Source of the DNA: Candidatus Hydrogenedentota bacterium
GTDB taxonomy: Bacteria > Hydrogenedentota > Hydrogenedentia > Hydrogenedentales > CAITNO01
NCBI GenBank assembly: GCA_903893795.1
Contig: CAITNO010000101.1
Span: forward strand, 1 to 64,000
Length of the DNA stretch: 64,000 nucleotides
Direction of reading: 5' to 3'
Every line of letters begins with the position of its first letter. The first letter of the stretch is position 1. A program made the position numbers and the translations under genes. A model generated the notes under the pieces. That model saw nothing but the letters and a program-made list of their open reading frames with translations. It had not been told where the DNA came from and ran no database searches. This document shows positions 38,585 to 47,029 of the stretch, piece by piece.

Positions 38585-38661
38585 CCCACACCATACCACT
38601 CTAGAGTCAGATTGTCAACCATTTTTTTGCAATTTTTGGGTCTATACCCACCTCCACCCAC
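38585..38661 (-). promoter_or_regulatory. dcw promoter with MraZ-type boxes
   Basis: Minus strand TTGACA (38613-38618), a 17-base spacer and TATGGT (38590-38595). A box pair GTGGT-N5-GTGGG (38585-38599) overlaps the -10, and another pair GTGGG-N5-GTGGG (38647-38661) lies about 30 bases upstream of the -35. Both have the 5-base spacing of MraZ operators. The transcript would start near 38583, about 36 bases before the GTG of mraZ. From 38662 to 38892 the DNA is AT-rich and shows no gene. Confidence 0.8.
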
Positions 38662-38892
38662 CTATACAATAAAATAAAATAAAATGATAAAAGTGAAATC
38701 GGTCAAGAGTTTTACATAATCCCCCTCCGTAAACATGCCGACAGAACTAAATTCCACTATAAACAAATACATAACACCCGTCTGCCGCTTGCCAAACCGA
38801 AATACCAACAGAACCGCCAAATAAGTCCGTTGGAGAATCTGGTTGGGCAAGCACCTCACTGTCTTGACAGATGAATGAAATCTGCGTACAGC

Positions 38893-38944
38893 GCAAAAAA
38901 GAAAAGACTCCAGCGGATGGCTTGGAATCCATCCTCTGGAGTCT
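38893..38944 (-). terminator. Rho-independent terminator after the PhoPQ-related gene
   Basis: Long hairpin with outer stem AGACTCCAG/CTGGAGTCT and inner stem GGATGG/CCATCC (38905-38944). On the minus strand it is followed by TTTTCTTTTTT. It isolates the dcw cluster from the upstream gene. Confidence 0.88.
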
Positions 38945-38961
38945 GCTGAGGAAACTTTATC

Positions 38962-40446
38962 TTACTTGCTGTCGCCCTGTTTATGGAGGAAGCCGTCGGG
39001 CCAGTCGCTCTTTGGGGTAAAGCTGTGCTCGACGGTATCGGGCACGATGCGCACCGGAGAGGAGAGCACGAGATTGTTCTCGTTGCCTGGTACGCCGTAG
39101 GTGAGTTCAACGAGATAAGCAGTCCAGCCCTTGGCGGGGGTGTCCACCTTGCCTACCCAGGAACCGTCCGCCTGGGGCTGGAGTTCGGTGGCCGCGTATT
39201 TGTGGCCGAGTGTGTCAACCCGGAAATCACGCTTTTCGGGGTTGGTCGCCTGCCACAGTTTTACCACAAGCGGCTTTTCGTCAGAGGTGACGCGGATGGT
39301 GTTGGCATCGGGGAAGGTCCAGCCGTATTTGGGCATGGGCTTCTTTTCAACGATACGCTTGTAGAAGGCGGTGACGGTGCCAACAGGGTCGCTGCTTTCC
39401 AGACCATGCCCGGAATTGGGACCGTAGCGAAGCCAAGTCGGCCCTTGAAGATCGGCGAGGTAGAACTTCCAGGAATCGTTGAGGAAGAACTGGTCACCTG
39501 CGCCGCACATGATGAGCTTGGGCATGGTCAGCCGGTCGCGGTAACTGTAAGGCTCCACAATCTTGGCAAGCGCATCAAATTCAGGGGAGCCAATCCAGTC
39601 CATGACGCCCATGCCCGAATAGTCGCCGACCGCGGGCGCCCATTCACCGTAGACTTCATAATGGTGCTTGAACGACGGAACGATATTGAGCAGGTCTATG
39701 ACGATGGGCACGGCGGCCACCACGCGTTTGTCCACCGCAGCCGTGGTCCAGGTTGTCCAGCCGCGCTTGGATGCGCCTGCCACCACAAAATCATTCACCG
39801 TGAGTTTGCCGCCCGGTTTCGATGCGCAGAATTCCTGCACGGTGTCCATGGCACGGACCACGGCCTTGGTCATGGGCAGGCGTGTCAGCCAAAGGGCATC
39901 GCCGGTGTGCAGGAACTTGTCCCAGCAGTAGGCGATGATGCCGTCCTCGGTGCGGCTTTTCTTGTCGTCGGAGAAGACAAGGGGCTCGTTCGGTATGTTC
40001 TTGACCGAGGCGGCAATGCTGTTGGTCGCCAGGGCGATGCGGCGCAGGTTGGGGTCGGCGCCCTTGGGGGCGTCGCTTTTGCTGCTGCCGCCGTCAATCA
40101 GCATGAGCGCGGTGGTGCCGGTGACTTTGTCGGGGCGGACAATGGTCACCCAGTGCTTCCATACGGGACGGTCCACCAGGTCTGCGCTCAGCCATTGCTG
40201 GGAGGTCATCTGGATCACGTAACCGGTATAGCCTTTGCCTTCCACAGTGCTGACCAGGCTATAGGAATAATTGGGGTCGGGCTTGGCGATGTATTCGTCG
40301 AGCGGGGTGAGGTTGGAGGAGGCCCGCAGATTGCTTACATGTCCCTGGGCTTTTGGCGCCGCAGTGGAACAGCCGGAAACCATGGCAAGCGCTGCCACCA
40401 GCGCCAGTGCCGAGACAAGGGTTTGAAAACGTTTCAGGGCTACCAT
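38962..40446 (-). CDS. PhoPQ-activated pathogenicity-related (PqaA-type) lipoprotein
   Basis: Secreted lipoprotein of 494 residues with lipobox MVSGC (Cys26). The body matches the PhoPQ_related family, an alpha/beta-hydrolase-like group: PVWKHWVTIVRP, DGGSSKSDAPK, FVVAGASKRGWTTWTTAAVD and YSYRDRLTMPKLIMCGAGDQFF. GASKRG occupies the nucleophile-elbow position with Ser. The enzymatic activity of the family is not established. The start ATG 40446 has GAAGGGGA upstream. Confidence 0.9.
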   Translation of the reverse strand: MVALKRFQTLVSALALVAALAMVSGCSTAAPKAQGHVSNLRASSNLTPLDEYIAKPDPNYSYSLVSTVEGKGYTGYVIQMTSQQWLSADLVDRPVWKHWVTIVRPDKVTGTTALMLIDGGSSKSDAPKGADPNLRRIALATNSIAASVKNIPNEPLVFSDDKKSRTEDGIIAYCWDKFLHTGDALWLTRLPMTKAVVRAMDTVQEFCASKPGGKLTVNDFVVAGASKRGWTTWTTAAVDKRVVAAVPIVIDLLNIVPSFKHHYEVYGEWAPAVGDYSGMGVMDWIGSPEFDALAKIVEPYSYRDRLTMPKLIMCGAGDQFFLNDSWKFYLADLQGPTWLRYGPNSGHGLESSDPVGTVTAFYKRIVEKKPMPKYGWTFPDANTIRVTSDEKPLVVKLWQATNPEKRDFRVDTLGHKYAATELQPQADGSWVGKVDTPAKGWTAYLVELTYGVPGNENNLVLSSPVRIVPDTVEHSFTPKSDWPDGFLHKQGDSK

Positions 40447-40549
40447 GTGTTCCCCTTCTATGGGTTTGATTGAAAAACCATACACCGACGGCACGGCACC
40501 GATGGCGCATTTCTTGGACATCCGGCCCTGCGTGTTGGTTTCAATGAAC

Positions 40550-40579
40550 GGGCCCCGCTGACCAGTGCCAGCGGAGCCC
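40550..40579 (-). terminator. Intergenic hairpin between DUF1573 and PhoPQ-related genes
   Basis: GGGCCCCGCTG (40550-40560) pairs with CAGCGGAGCCC (40569-40579) around an 8-base loop. No T-run follows on either strand, so it may act as an mRNA-end stabiliser or weak terminator. Confidence 0.45.
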
Positions 40580-40606
40580 GAAATCAAGCATGTTTCCAAC
40601 TAGGGG

Positions 40607-41995
40607 CTATTTTGCTGCCGGGGCGGCTTCCGGGGCCGGGGTCGGAGCGGCGGCTGGAACAGGCGCGGGAGACGGTGTGGTCGAGCCCACCGCAGGCGGT
40701 GCCGCAGGTTTCTGGCTGTTGAGCAATTCCGCGCCGGTCTTCATCTTGTAGACCTTGAACGGAACGGTCACTTCAGGATTGGACGCCACATCGGTCTTCA
40801 GTATCAGGTTCTTGCCGTCGAGCGTGTCGTCTTTCGGCATGTCCGTGAGCTTGACCGCGTAGCGGTTGTCGGACAGCTTGTTGATTTCGGCCTTCATGCC
40901 CTCGATGGGACAAACGACGCCCGTGAGGTTGAACTCCTTGATGCGGCCCGGCTCAACACTGATCTGCTGCGATTCTTTTTCGCCGGGTGTTTCGGAGGCG
41001 CGCAGGTTGACCGTGGGCGGCATGACGAGGAGCGGACCGATAACCTGGGCATTCATCGAGCAGAAGATGACCGGACGGTCCGGGTAGTCGGTACGGATGA
41101 GCAGGCGGCCATTGTGGAACCCGGGAGGCATTGCGCCTTTGCTGTGGATTTCAATGGTGTACTCTTTTCCGGGGGTGACTTCTTTAGTTTCCTGTTCCAT
41201 AAAGTCCATGCCGGTGATTTCCACGGACTGAATGGCGAAGGTAATCCCCTCTTTCTTCGCCATCACTTTGAGCGTGGCGCTGCGCGGATTGTCATCCTCA
41301 ACGCGCGGGATCGTGATGACTTCGGGGTCAATCATAATGGGGGCAATGGCCGAACCGGTCAACGTCAGTGTGATGGAAGGTTTGGCCGGGTCGTTTGTGG
41401 TGACCATGACGGTCTTGGTGAGCTTGCCCTGGCGGCCCTTGAGGTTCAGCGTGGTGTTCAGCTTCTCTTCCTGGCCGGGCTGAAGGGTCTTGTTATCCAA
41501 CTGGGCCGTGGTGCAGCCGCAACCGGGCTTGACATCCTTGATTTCCAGCACGCCCGCACCCTCATTGCGTAGAACGAAGTCATGCTTGACCACTTCGGAG
41601 GCGTCCAGGTCACCAAAATCAAAGGTAGGCTCGGGAACGATAAACTTGGGCTGGGGGGCATTGGGGTCCACCGGAGCAGCCGGGGGCGTCGGCGGGACCG
41701 GTTCTGACGGAATGCCCGTGGCTGGCGTGGGTGCCTGTGAAGCGGCAGCCGCCGACAACGCAGGGGTCGCGGCAGCCGCGGGCGTGGCCGCAGCCGCAGG
41801 AGCGGCAGGCGCTGCCGCCGCGGGTGCCGGTGCCGGAGCAGCCTTTTCCACGGCTGGAACGGGTGCTTTTTCTACCGCCGGAGCGGCCTTGGTCTCATCG
41901 GGCGTGGTGCCGCTTGCGCCGCAACCGGACAACAACACCACTGAAAAGAGGGCGCAAAAAGCGCACACATACATCAGAATTCGAGCTTGTTTCAT
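40607..41995 (-). CDS. DUF1573 lipoprotein with Ala/Pro-rich linker
   Basis: A 462-residue secreted lipoprotein (lipobox LLSGC, Cys25). A long Ala/Pro/Glu low-complexity spacer (about 30-115) precedes a DUF1573 immunoglobulin-like domain, FDFGDLDASEVVKHDFVLRN with VKPGCGCTTAQL. Further Ig-like beta domains follow, then another Pro/Ala tail. Such proteins are common in Bacteroidetes and Planctomycetes; function unknown, probably cell-surface. Transcribed divergently from the DUF1080 gene. Confidence 0.88.
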   Translation of the reverse strand: MKQARILMYVCAFCALFSVVLLSGCGASGTTPDETKAAPAVEKAPVPAVEKAAPAPAPAAAAPAAPAAAATPAAAATPALSAAAASQAPTPATGIPSEPVPPTPPAAPVDPNAPQPKFIVPEPTFDFGDLDASEVVKHDFVLRNEGAGVLEIKDVKPGCGCTTAQLDNKTLQPGQEEKLNTTLNLKGRQGKLTKTVMVTTNDPAKPSITLTLTGSAIAPIMIDPEVITIPRVEDDNPRSATLKVMAKKEGITFAIQSVEITGMDFMEQETKEVTPGKEYTIEIHSKGAMPPGFHNGRLLIRTDYPDRPVIFCSMNAQVIGPLLVMPPTVNLRASETPGEKESQQISVEPGRIKEFNLTGVVCPIEGMKAEINKLSDNRYAVKLTDMPKDDTLDGKNLILKTDVASNPEVTVPFKVYKMKTGAELLNSQKPAAPPAVGSTTPSPAPVPAAAPTPAPEAAPAAK

Positions 41996-42177
41996 GTCTG
42001 TGACATCCTTCCTTATTCATTTTTTAAGGAAAACAACCCATCAGGGTCGCCCTGCAAAGGCCTGATTCTAGCACCACGGGGGCCAAAATCCAAACACCGC
42101 ACCGACCCTTTATAAACGAAGCAGCCGGCGCAACCGGGAGACAGCCCCCTTGGCCTGCGGTGGATGAAACCAAAGGC

Positions 42178-42206
42178 TTGCGCTGACGGGTCCCATGGCG
42201 TAAAGT
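42178..42206 (+). promoter_or_regulatory. Candidate promoter of the DUF1080 gene
   Basis: TTGCGC (42178-42183), a 17-base spacer and TAAAGT (42201-42206), about 78 bases before the start codon at 42284. Both hexamers are weak matches. Confidence 0.3.
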
Positions 42207-42283
42207 GTTGCCTGTTTCGGGCACTGCCTGCGGCGGGAGCACCGGAATCCACAAAACCCCTACTTGTACAGGAGAAACAACCG

Positions 42284-43399
42284 ATGTTGAAAGTTCGAGG
42301 CATTTTGGCGGCCGCGGTGTTGGCGGCAATCCTTCTGGCGGCGGGCGCCGGGCAGGCGCAGAGTGTGGCGGAAGGCGGCTGGATTAAGCTGTTCGACGGC
42401 GAAACCCTCTATGGTTGGACGGCGTTCGGCGATGCCGGCTGGGAAGTGAAAGACGGCGCCATCGTGTGCGAAAAGGGAAACAGCGGTTTCCTGGCCACGA
42501 ATTCGGAATTTGCGGATTTTGAATTGACCGCCAAGATTCGGGTCACCGGTGCGGGCAGCGGCGGATTTGCCGTGCGTGCCGGCCTCGACGGTTATGCCGC
42601 CGAAACGGGCGGCGGCGCAATAAAGCTGCCCTTCCGCAAAGATGCCGAGTTCAAGGAAATCCACGTGAAGGCAGTCGGTTCCAGCGTCGAGGTGACCGTG
42701 GACGGCAAGGCGGCACCGGTGACGGTGACCCGTGCGCTGGGCCATGTCGCGCTGCAGTACCAGCGCTACCACGGCGACAAGGGCCAGACGAAGGTGGAGG
42801 TTTCCGAGGTGAAGCTGCGCCCGCTCGGTCTGACCTCACTCTTCAACGGCACAGACCTCACCGGATGGTCACCCATCCCCGACCACAAGTCGGTTTTCTC
42901 CGTGCTGGACGGCGCATTGAACATCAAGAACGGCAACGGCCAGATTGAAACGGCTGGCACCTTCAAGAATTTCATGCTGCAGATCGACATCTTCTCCAAT
43001 GGCGACCATTTGAACAGCGGCGTGTTCTTCCGGACGCCTCCGGGAGTCTTCTGGAAGGGCTATGAGTTCCAGGTGCGCAACCAGTGGGAAGGCGACGACC
43101 GCACCCAGGCCGTGGACTTTGGCTCGGGCGGCCTGTATGGTCTGTGCCCGTCGCGCAAGGTGGTGTCGAGCGACCGCGAATGGTACACCATGACCTCCGT
43201 GGTCAACGGCAATCATTACGCGGCATGGCTGAACGGCTATCTGGTCAGCGACTTCTACGACACGCGCCCGCCGGTGAAGGATTCGGACGGGAAAGCCGGC
43301 TATGTTGCGGATGCGGGCACCATCAACCTGCAGGGCCACGACCCAACAACGGACCTTTCCTTCAAGAACATCAACATTCAGAGCTATCCGGAGAAGTAA
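42284..43399 (+). CDS. Secreted DUF1080 (3-keto-disaccharide hydrolase-like) protein, two domains
   Basis: A 371-residue protein with a cleavable signal peptide (AAAVLAAILLAAGAGQAQS). It contains two concanavalin-like DUF1080 units: the first opens with WIKLFDGETLYGWTAFG, the second with LTSLFNGTDLTGWSPI and contains FFRTPPGVFWKGYEFQVRN. The family includes 3-keto-glycoside hydrolases, and these genes are expanded in Planctomycetes and relatives. The ATG follows AGGAG. A terminator lies 25 bases after the stop. Confidence 0.9.
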   Translation: MLKVRGILAAAVLAAILLAAGAGQAQSVAEGGWIKLFDGETLYGWTAFGDAGWEVKDGAIVCEKGNSGFLATNSEFADFELTAKIRVTGAGSGGFAVRAGLDGYAAETGGGAIKLPFRKDAEFKEIHVKAVGSSVEVTVDGKAAPVTVTRALGHVALQYQRYHGDKGQTKVEVSEVKLRPLGLTSLFNGTDLTGWSPIPDHKSVFSVLDGALNIKNGNGQIETAGTFKNFMLQIDIFSNGDHLNSGVFFRTPPGVFWKGYEFQVRNQWEGDDRTQAVDFGSGGLYGLCPSRKVVSSDREWYTMTSVVNGNHYAAWLNGYLVSDFYDTRPPVKDSDGKAGYVADAGTINLQGHDPTTDLSFKNINIQSYPEK

Positions 43400-43423
43400 C
43401 CGGGGGCCTCTTTGAGACTGTGC

Positions 43424-43465
43424 GCGGCGAAGGTGTGGAATGCGCCTTCGCCGCGATTCTTTTTG
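43424..43465 (+). terminator. Rho-independent terminator after the DUF1080 gene
   Basis: Perfect 10-base stem GCGGCGAAGG (43424-43433) with CCTTCGCCGC (43445-43454), followed by GATTCTTTTTG. Confidence 0.82.
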
Positions 43466-43567
43466 ATGCCCGGCAGGCAGGGAATGGGGGGCGACGCAGG
43501 AGAGGTGAAACCCTCCCCCACTGCGCAGGGTCTGACGAAATGGTGCTTTCTGCTTAAAAGGAGACTC

Positions 43568-44866
43568 ATGACCATGAAGAAATTCTTTGCCGTTGCGATA
43601 ATTTTTATGCTTGCCTGCGCCGGCGGCTGGACGCAGGAGTTCAAGGCGGGCGCGGCGCGCCGCGACGTTACCCCCAAAGACCCAATCCCGATGTGGGGAT
43701 ACGGGGCACGGCATGATTATGCGGCCACGGGCACGAAGGCGCCGCTCTTCGCGAAGGCGCTGGTGCTGGACTGCGGCAATGGGAAGGTGGCGTTGGTTGG
43801 CGTGGACATGGGCCGCAGCCCAACCTATGCAATGATGGATGCCATAACGGCGGCGGTGAAGGAGCAGTCGGGTGTGGACCATGTGATGATTGTCGGGTCG
43901 CACACGCACCACGGGCCGACCATCGAACTGCTGGACCAGCCAGGCTACGGCAAGGGCACATGGGATGCGTCGGTGGCCTATTCAAAATGGCTGCAACAGC
44001 AGTTCATTGACGTCATCAATGAGGCGGCAAAGAATACCGTTCCGGCGAAAATCGGCTGGGCCGTGCAGGACACCGATTTCAACCACAACCGCCAAACCCA
44101 CAAAGAGCCGAAAGTGCGGGAGAAGACCCTGTCGGTGCTGCGCGTGGACGGCATGGACGGCAAACCCATCGCGATTATGGCAAACATGGCCGCCCACCCG
44201 GTGATGGAGAACATCATGGACCGGCGCTGGAGCAGCGAGTGGCCGGGCGTGATGCAGGGCACGGTCGAGGAAAAACTGGGCGGCACCTGTTTCTTTATGC
44301 AGGGCGCTTCAGGCGACATGTCGCCTGAAACCAAAGAGGGCAGCCGAGGGGTGGACAGTTTCGGGAAGATGGTGGGCGCCAAGGTCGTCGAAATGGCGAA
44401 CGGCATCCAGACCAAGGGCCCGGAGCATCCCGGCGTAGCGGGAAATCCCTGGTCCTTTTCCGGCCCCACCCGGATGAACCTGAAGGACCCGGTCGTGCTG
44501 GGCACGTTCAAGCAGTTCTTCTATCCTGAACTGATGGCCATGCTCGTCGAAATGCCGGACAACACCATCACACTGCGCGGGTCAACGCTGTTGCTGAATG
44601 GCGAAATTGCCATCGTGGGCGCGGCCGGGGAACTGTTCTCCGACCTGTCCAACCGGATCAAGGCCCAGTCGGCCGCGCCGGTGACCTTTGTGTTTGGCTA
44701 CTGCAACGGCCATTGCCTCTATATCCCGACCCGTGAAGCCGTCGCCGAAGGCGGCTACGGCGCCGATGCGACCATGTCCTGGCTGCCCGTGGGCACCGGC
44801 GAAAAGGTCGTGGACCAGGCCGTGGGGGATATCAAGAAGATGGTGGACGAGGCAAAGGCAAAGTAA
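43568..44866 (+). CDS. Secreted neutral/alkaline ceramidase-like protein
   Basis: A 432-residue protein with an N-terminal signal peptide (about 1-22). The fold signature of neutral ceramidases is present: AGAARRDVTPKDPIPMWGYG, VALVGVDMG, and the metal/substrate motif GSHTHHGP at 110-117, with later HPVMENI and GASGDMSPE. It is shorter than the bacterial ceramidases (about 650 residues) and lacks their C-terminal domain, so it may hydrolyse another amide. ATG 43568 has AAAGGAG upstream; ATG 43574 is an alternative. Confidence 0.88.
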   Translation: MTMKKFFAVAIIFMLACAGGWTQEFKAGAARRDVTPKDPIPMWGYGARHDYAATGTKAPLFAKALVLDCGNGKVALVGVDMGRSPTYAMMDAITAAVKEQSGVDHVMIVGSHTHHGPTIELLDQPGYGKGTWDASVAYSKWLQQQFIDVINEAAKNTVPAKIGWAVQDTDFNHNRQTHKEPKVREKTLSVLRVDGMDGKPIAIMANMAAHPVMENIMDRRWSSEWPGVMQGTVEEKLGGTCFFMQGASGDMSPETKEGSRGVDSFGKMVGAKVVEMANGIQTKGPEHPGVAGNPWSFSGPTRMNLKDPVVLGTFKQFFYPELMAMLVEMPDNTITLRGSTLLLNGEIAIVGAAGELFSDLSNRIKAQSAAPVTFVFGYCNGHCLYIPTREAVAEGGYGADATMSWLPVGTGEKVVDQAVGDIKKMVDEAKAK

Positions 44867-44895
44867 GGGAAAAGGCATCTTCCCCTCTCCGGAAT

Positions 44896-44932
44896 GGTGC
44901 GTTACGTGCCGCCAAGCGGCACTTCACGCACC
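44896..44932. repeat. 37-base palindromic repeat (family P37)
   Basis: Outer arms GGTGCGT and ACGCACC, inner arms GTGCCGC and GCGGCAC around a CAA loop. Other copies lie at 49701-49737, 53563-53599 and 53626-53662, all exactly 37 bases. The inner arms differ between copies but remain complementary. Confidence 0.75.
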
Positions 44933-44935
44933 TTA

Positions 44936-45017
44936 CTGGGAACGCCGGCATCCCTGCCGGCTCCGGAATTCCATGGTTGCACGCCCCCGAGCCGGCAGGG
45001 ATGCTGGCGCTCCCAGT
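44936..45017. repeat. Inverted pair of REP-like repeats
   Basis: One copy of the GCCGGCATCCCTGCCGGC unit at 44936-44965 faces another at 44990-45017. The pair can form a long cruciform or stem-loop of about 80 bases between the ceramidase-like gene and rpsI. Confidence 0.75.
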
Positions 45018-45023
45018 GAAGAC

Positions 45024-45064
45024 AGAAAAGGATTTTCGCCCGGATTCGGGCGAAAATCCTTTTT
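45024..45064. terminator. Bidirectional terminator between ceramidase-like gene and rpsI
   Basis: Stem AGGATTTTCGCCCG / CGGGCGAAAATCCT (45029-45060). It is followed by TTTTT on the plus strand and TTTTC on the minus strand, and can end transcription from both converging genes. Confidence 0.88.
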
Positions 45065-45104
45065 CGTATCTTTGGGCGCTTCCCGTGGGGAAGCGGCATT
45101 CGGT

Positions 45105-45506
45105 CTAGCGCTTGGAGAACTGGAAGCGCTTGCGGGCGCCGGGCTGGCCGGGCTTCTTGCGCTCGACCTCGCGGGAATCGCGGGTCAGCAAACCGGCGGT
45201 GCGCATGACGGACCGCAGATTCTCGTCGTTCTCAACCAGTGCGCGGGCAATGCCGAGGCGCAGGGCACCCGCCTGTCCGGACAGTCCGCCGCCATCGCAA
45301 CGGGCGCGAATATCAAAGCTTTCGCGCATGCCGATGAGGTCAAGCGGCTGGGTGGCCAACTGCACCAGGGTCTCGCGGGCGAGATAGACTTCAACGGGGT
45401 GGCCGTTGACGAGAAACTTGCCCGAACCCGGCTGAATGCGCACACGCGCCGTGGCCCGTTTGCGCCGGCCTCTGGTCACAACTTCTTTGGTGTTGGGGTC
45501 ATTCAC
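45105..45506 (-). CDS. rpsI: 30S ribosomal protein S9 (uS9)
   Basis: A 133-residue protein with GRRKRATARVRIQPGSGKFLVNG at the N-terminus (region) and the conserved C-terminal tail GQPGARKRFQFSKR that reaches the P site. The start is GTG 45506, with AGGAG ten bases before. It is co-transcribed with rplM, 28 bases upstream, the usual pair. Downstream is the bidirectional terminator. Confidence 0.97.
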   Translation of the reverse strand: MNDPNTKEVVTRGRRKRATARVRIQPGSGKFLVNGHPVEVYLARETLVQLATQPLDLIGMRESFDIRARCDGGGLSGQAGALRLGIARALVENDENLRSVMRTAGLLTRDSREVERKKPGQPGARKRFQFSKR

Positions 45507-45534
45507 GGGTGATCATCTCCTGCAATCGTGCGGG

Positions 45535-45963
45535 TCAAAACTCGTACGGCTTGGGGTTCTGGGCGGCCTGTTCATGCTCCGCGCCCGCATAGACGCGAAA
45601 CTGGCCGGCCAGTTTGTGGCCCAGCCGGTTGTGGGGCAGCATGCCACGGATGGCAGTCTCGAGCGCGCGGGTCGGATGCTTGCGCATCAATTCACCCAGC
45701 TTCGTCTCTTTGAGGCCTCCCGGATACCCGGAATGGTTGTAATAAATCTTCTTGGTCAGTTTTCCGCCGGTGATCAGAATCTTCTCGGCGTTGATGATGA
45801 CCACATTGTCGCCGCAGTCCAAGAACGGGGTGAACTGGGGCTTGTGCTTGCCGCGCAGCAGCTTGGCTGCCTCAACGGCAATCCGGCCCATCGATTTGCC
45901 GGTGGCATCTATCAAATGCCATTCTTTCTTCACGTCCCCCAATTTGGGGAAATAGGTACTCAC
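45535..45963 (-). CDS. rplM: 50S ribosomal protein L13 (uL13)
   Basis: A 142-residue protein with the L13 signatures KEWHLIDATGKSMGRIAVEAA, TPFLDCGDNVVIINAEKI and RAIRGMLPHNRLGHK-like AIRGMLPHNRLGHKL. GTG 45963 is the probable start because AGGAGG stands eight bases before it; an ATG 30 bases upstream would place AGGAGG inside the gene. The 289 bases upstream (45964-46252) show no gene. Confidence 0.97.
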   Translation of the reverse strand: MSTYFPKLGDVKKEWHLIDATGKSMGRIAVEAAKLLRGKHKPQFTPFLDCGDNVVIINAEKILITGGKLTKKIYYNHSGYPGGLKETKLGELMRKHPTRALETAIRGMLPHNRLGHKLAGQFRVYAGAEHEQAAQNPKPYEF

Positions 45964-46252
45964 AAGGCTATCCTCCTGGTCAAGCCAAGACACACCAATC
46001 GACTTATAGCGTATAAACGTAACGGGGCGCGTATATTAACAAATGCCGGGGCTGGGATGCAAACCTTTTTCGCGGGGCACTGGTTCAGGCGGAAAACCAA
46101 CGGGAGCGATGGGAATAACGGGAGGAACCGGAAGCCTGTAAATGGGCATTGGAAGGCAGGATTGCGCGGACTCCGGCACCGGCTATTCTCCTCGCCCGGA
46201 GTCCGTGTCCGTCCGTGCAGGGCTGTGTTCGTCCGCAGTACCGCGTTGCCCC

Positions 46253-47029
46253 TCAGTCGTTGACCGGAGTCTTTGGAGCGCCGGTGCGGTGAAGATTCCA
46301 GATTTTGGCGTATTTTAGGAATACGCTGAAGGCGGACAGGCCGCACAGGACCGCACCATGATATCCGTCGAGAAAACCAAGCCGCCAGAGGTACATCTTG
46401 AAGAACTTCTGGACGGGACGCAGGGTGAGGTCGATCAGGCGGGTGCGCTTGCCCCGATCATAGGCATCCTGTGCGCCCCAGGTGGTGAAGCGCATGGAAG
46501 TGGCGAAATACTCGTCGAAGGTGCGGTAGGTGTCGTGATACATGACCTCGTTAATCTTGCCGACCGTCCCCTCCACCACGACCTTGGAGTGGACACGCCT
46601 GTCCAGATAGTGCCCCTTGGCGGTGCGAAAGAGGCGCAGATTGTAGTCATGATGCCAGCCGCAATGCTTGATGAGTTTGCCGAAAAAGTAGGAATGGCGC
46701 AGGATGTCGTAGCCGTCGAGGCTGGTGGAATCCTTGATGACGCGCTTGATCCGGTCCATGAGCGCCTCGGAGAGGAACTCGTCGGCATCGAGCACCAGGG
46801 TCCATTCGGTGGTGATTTGGGGCAGCGCCCAGTTGCGCTGCGCGGCGGCGTTTATGTATTCGTGCACGACCACATGGCTGGTGAAGCTGCGCGCGGCCTC
46901 ATCGGAACCGTCGGAGCATTTGGGATCAACGACGCAGAAGATATCATCGGCCCAGCGAACGCTTTCGAGACAGCGCTCGATGCGGTCGCGGGCGTTGGGC
47001 ACGAGTATAAGCACGGTCAGGTCGTTCAA
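46253..47029 (-). CDS. Family 2 glycosyltransferase (WaaE/KdtX-like)
   Basis: A 258-residue GT-A enzyme. The N-terminus TVLILVPNARDRIERCLESV lacks a signal. The nucleotide-metal motif DADE is at 81-84 (LVLDADEFLS). It resembles LPS core beta-1,4-glucosyltransferases of the WaaE group (HSYFFGKLIKHCGWHHDYNLRLF region), with a membrane-associating C-terminus (FLDGYHGAVLCGLSAFSVF). Its ATG overlaps the stop of the next glycosyltransferase upstream. The three glycosyltransferases probably build one surface glycan. Confidence 0.9.
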   Translation of the reverse strand: MNDLTVLILVPNARDRIERCLESVRWADDIFCVVDPKCSDGSDEAARSFTSHVVVHEYINAAAQRNWALPQITTEWTLVLDADEFLSEALMDRIKRVIKDSTSLDGYDILRHSYFFGKLIKHCGWHHDYNLRLFRTAKGHYLDRRVHSKVVVEGTVGKINEVMYHDTYRTFDEYFATSMRFTTWGAQDAYDRGKRTRLIDLTLRPVQKFFKMYLWRLGFLDGYHGAVLCGLSAFSVFLKYAKIWNLHRTGAPKTPVND

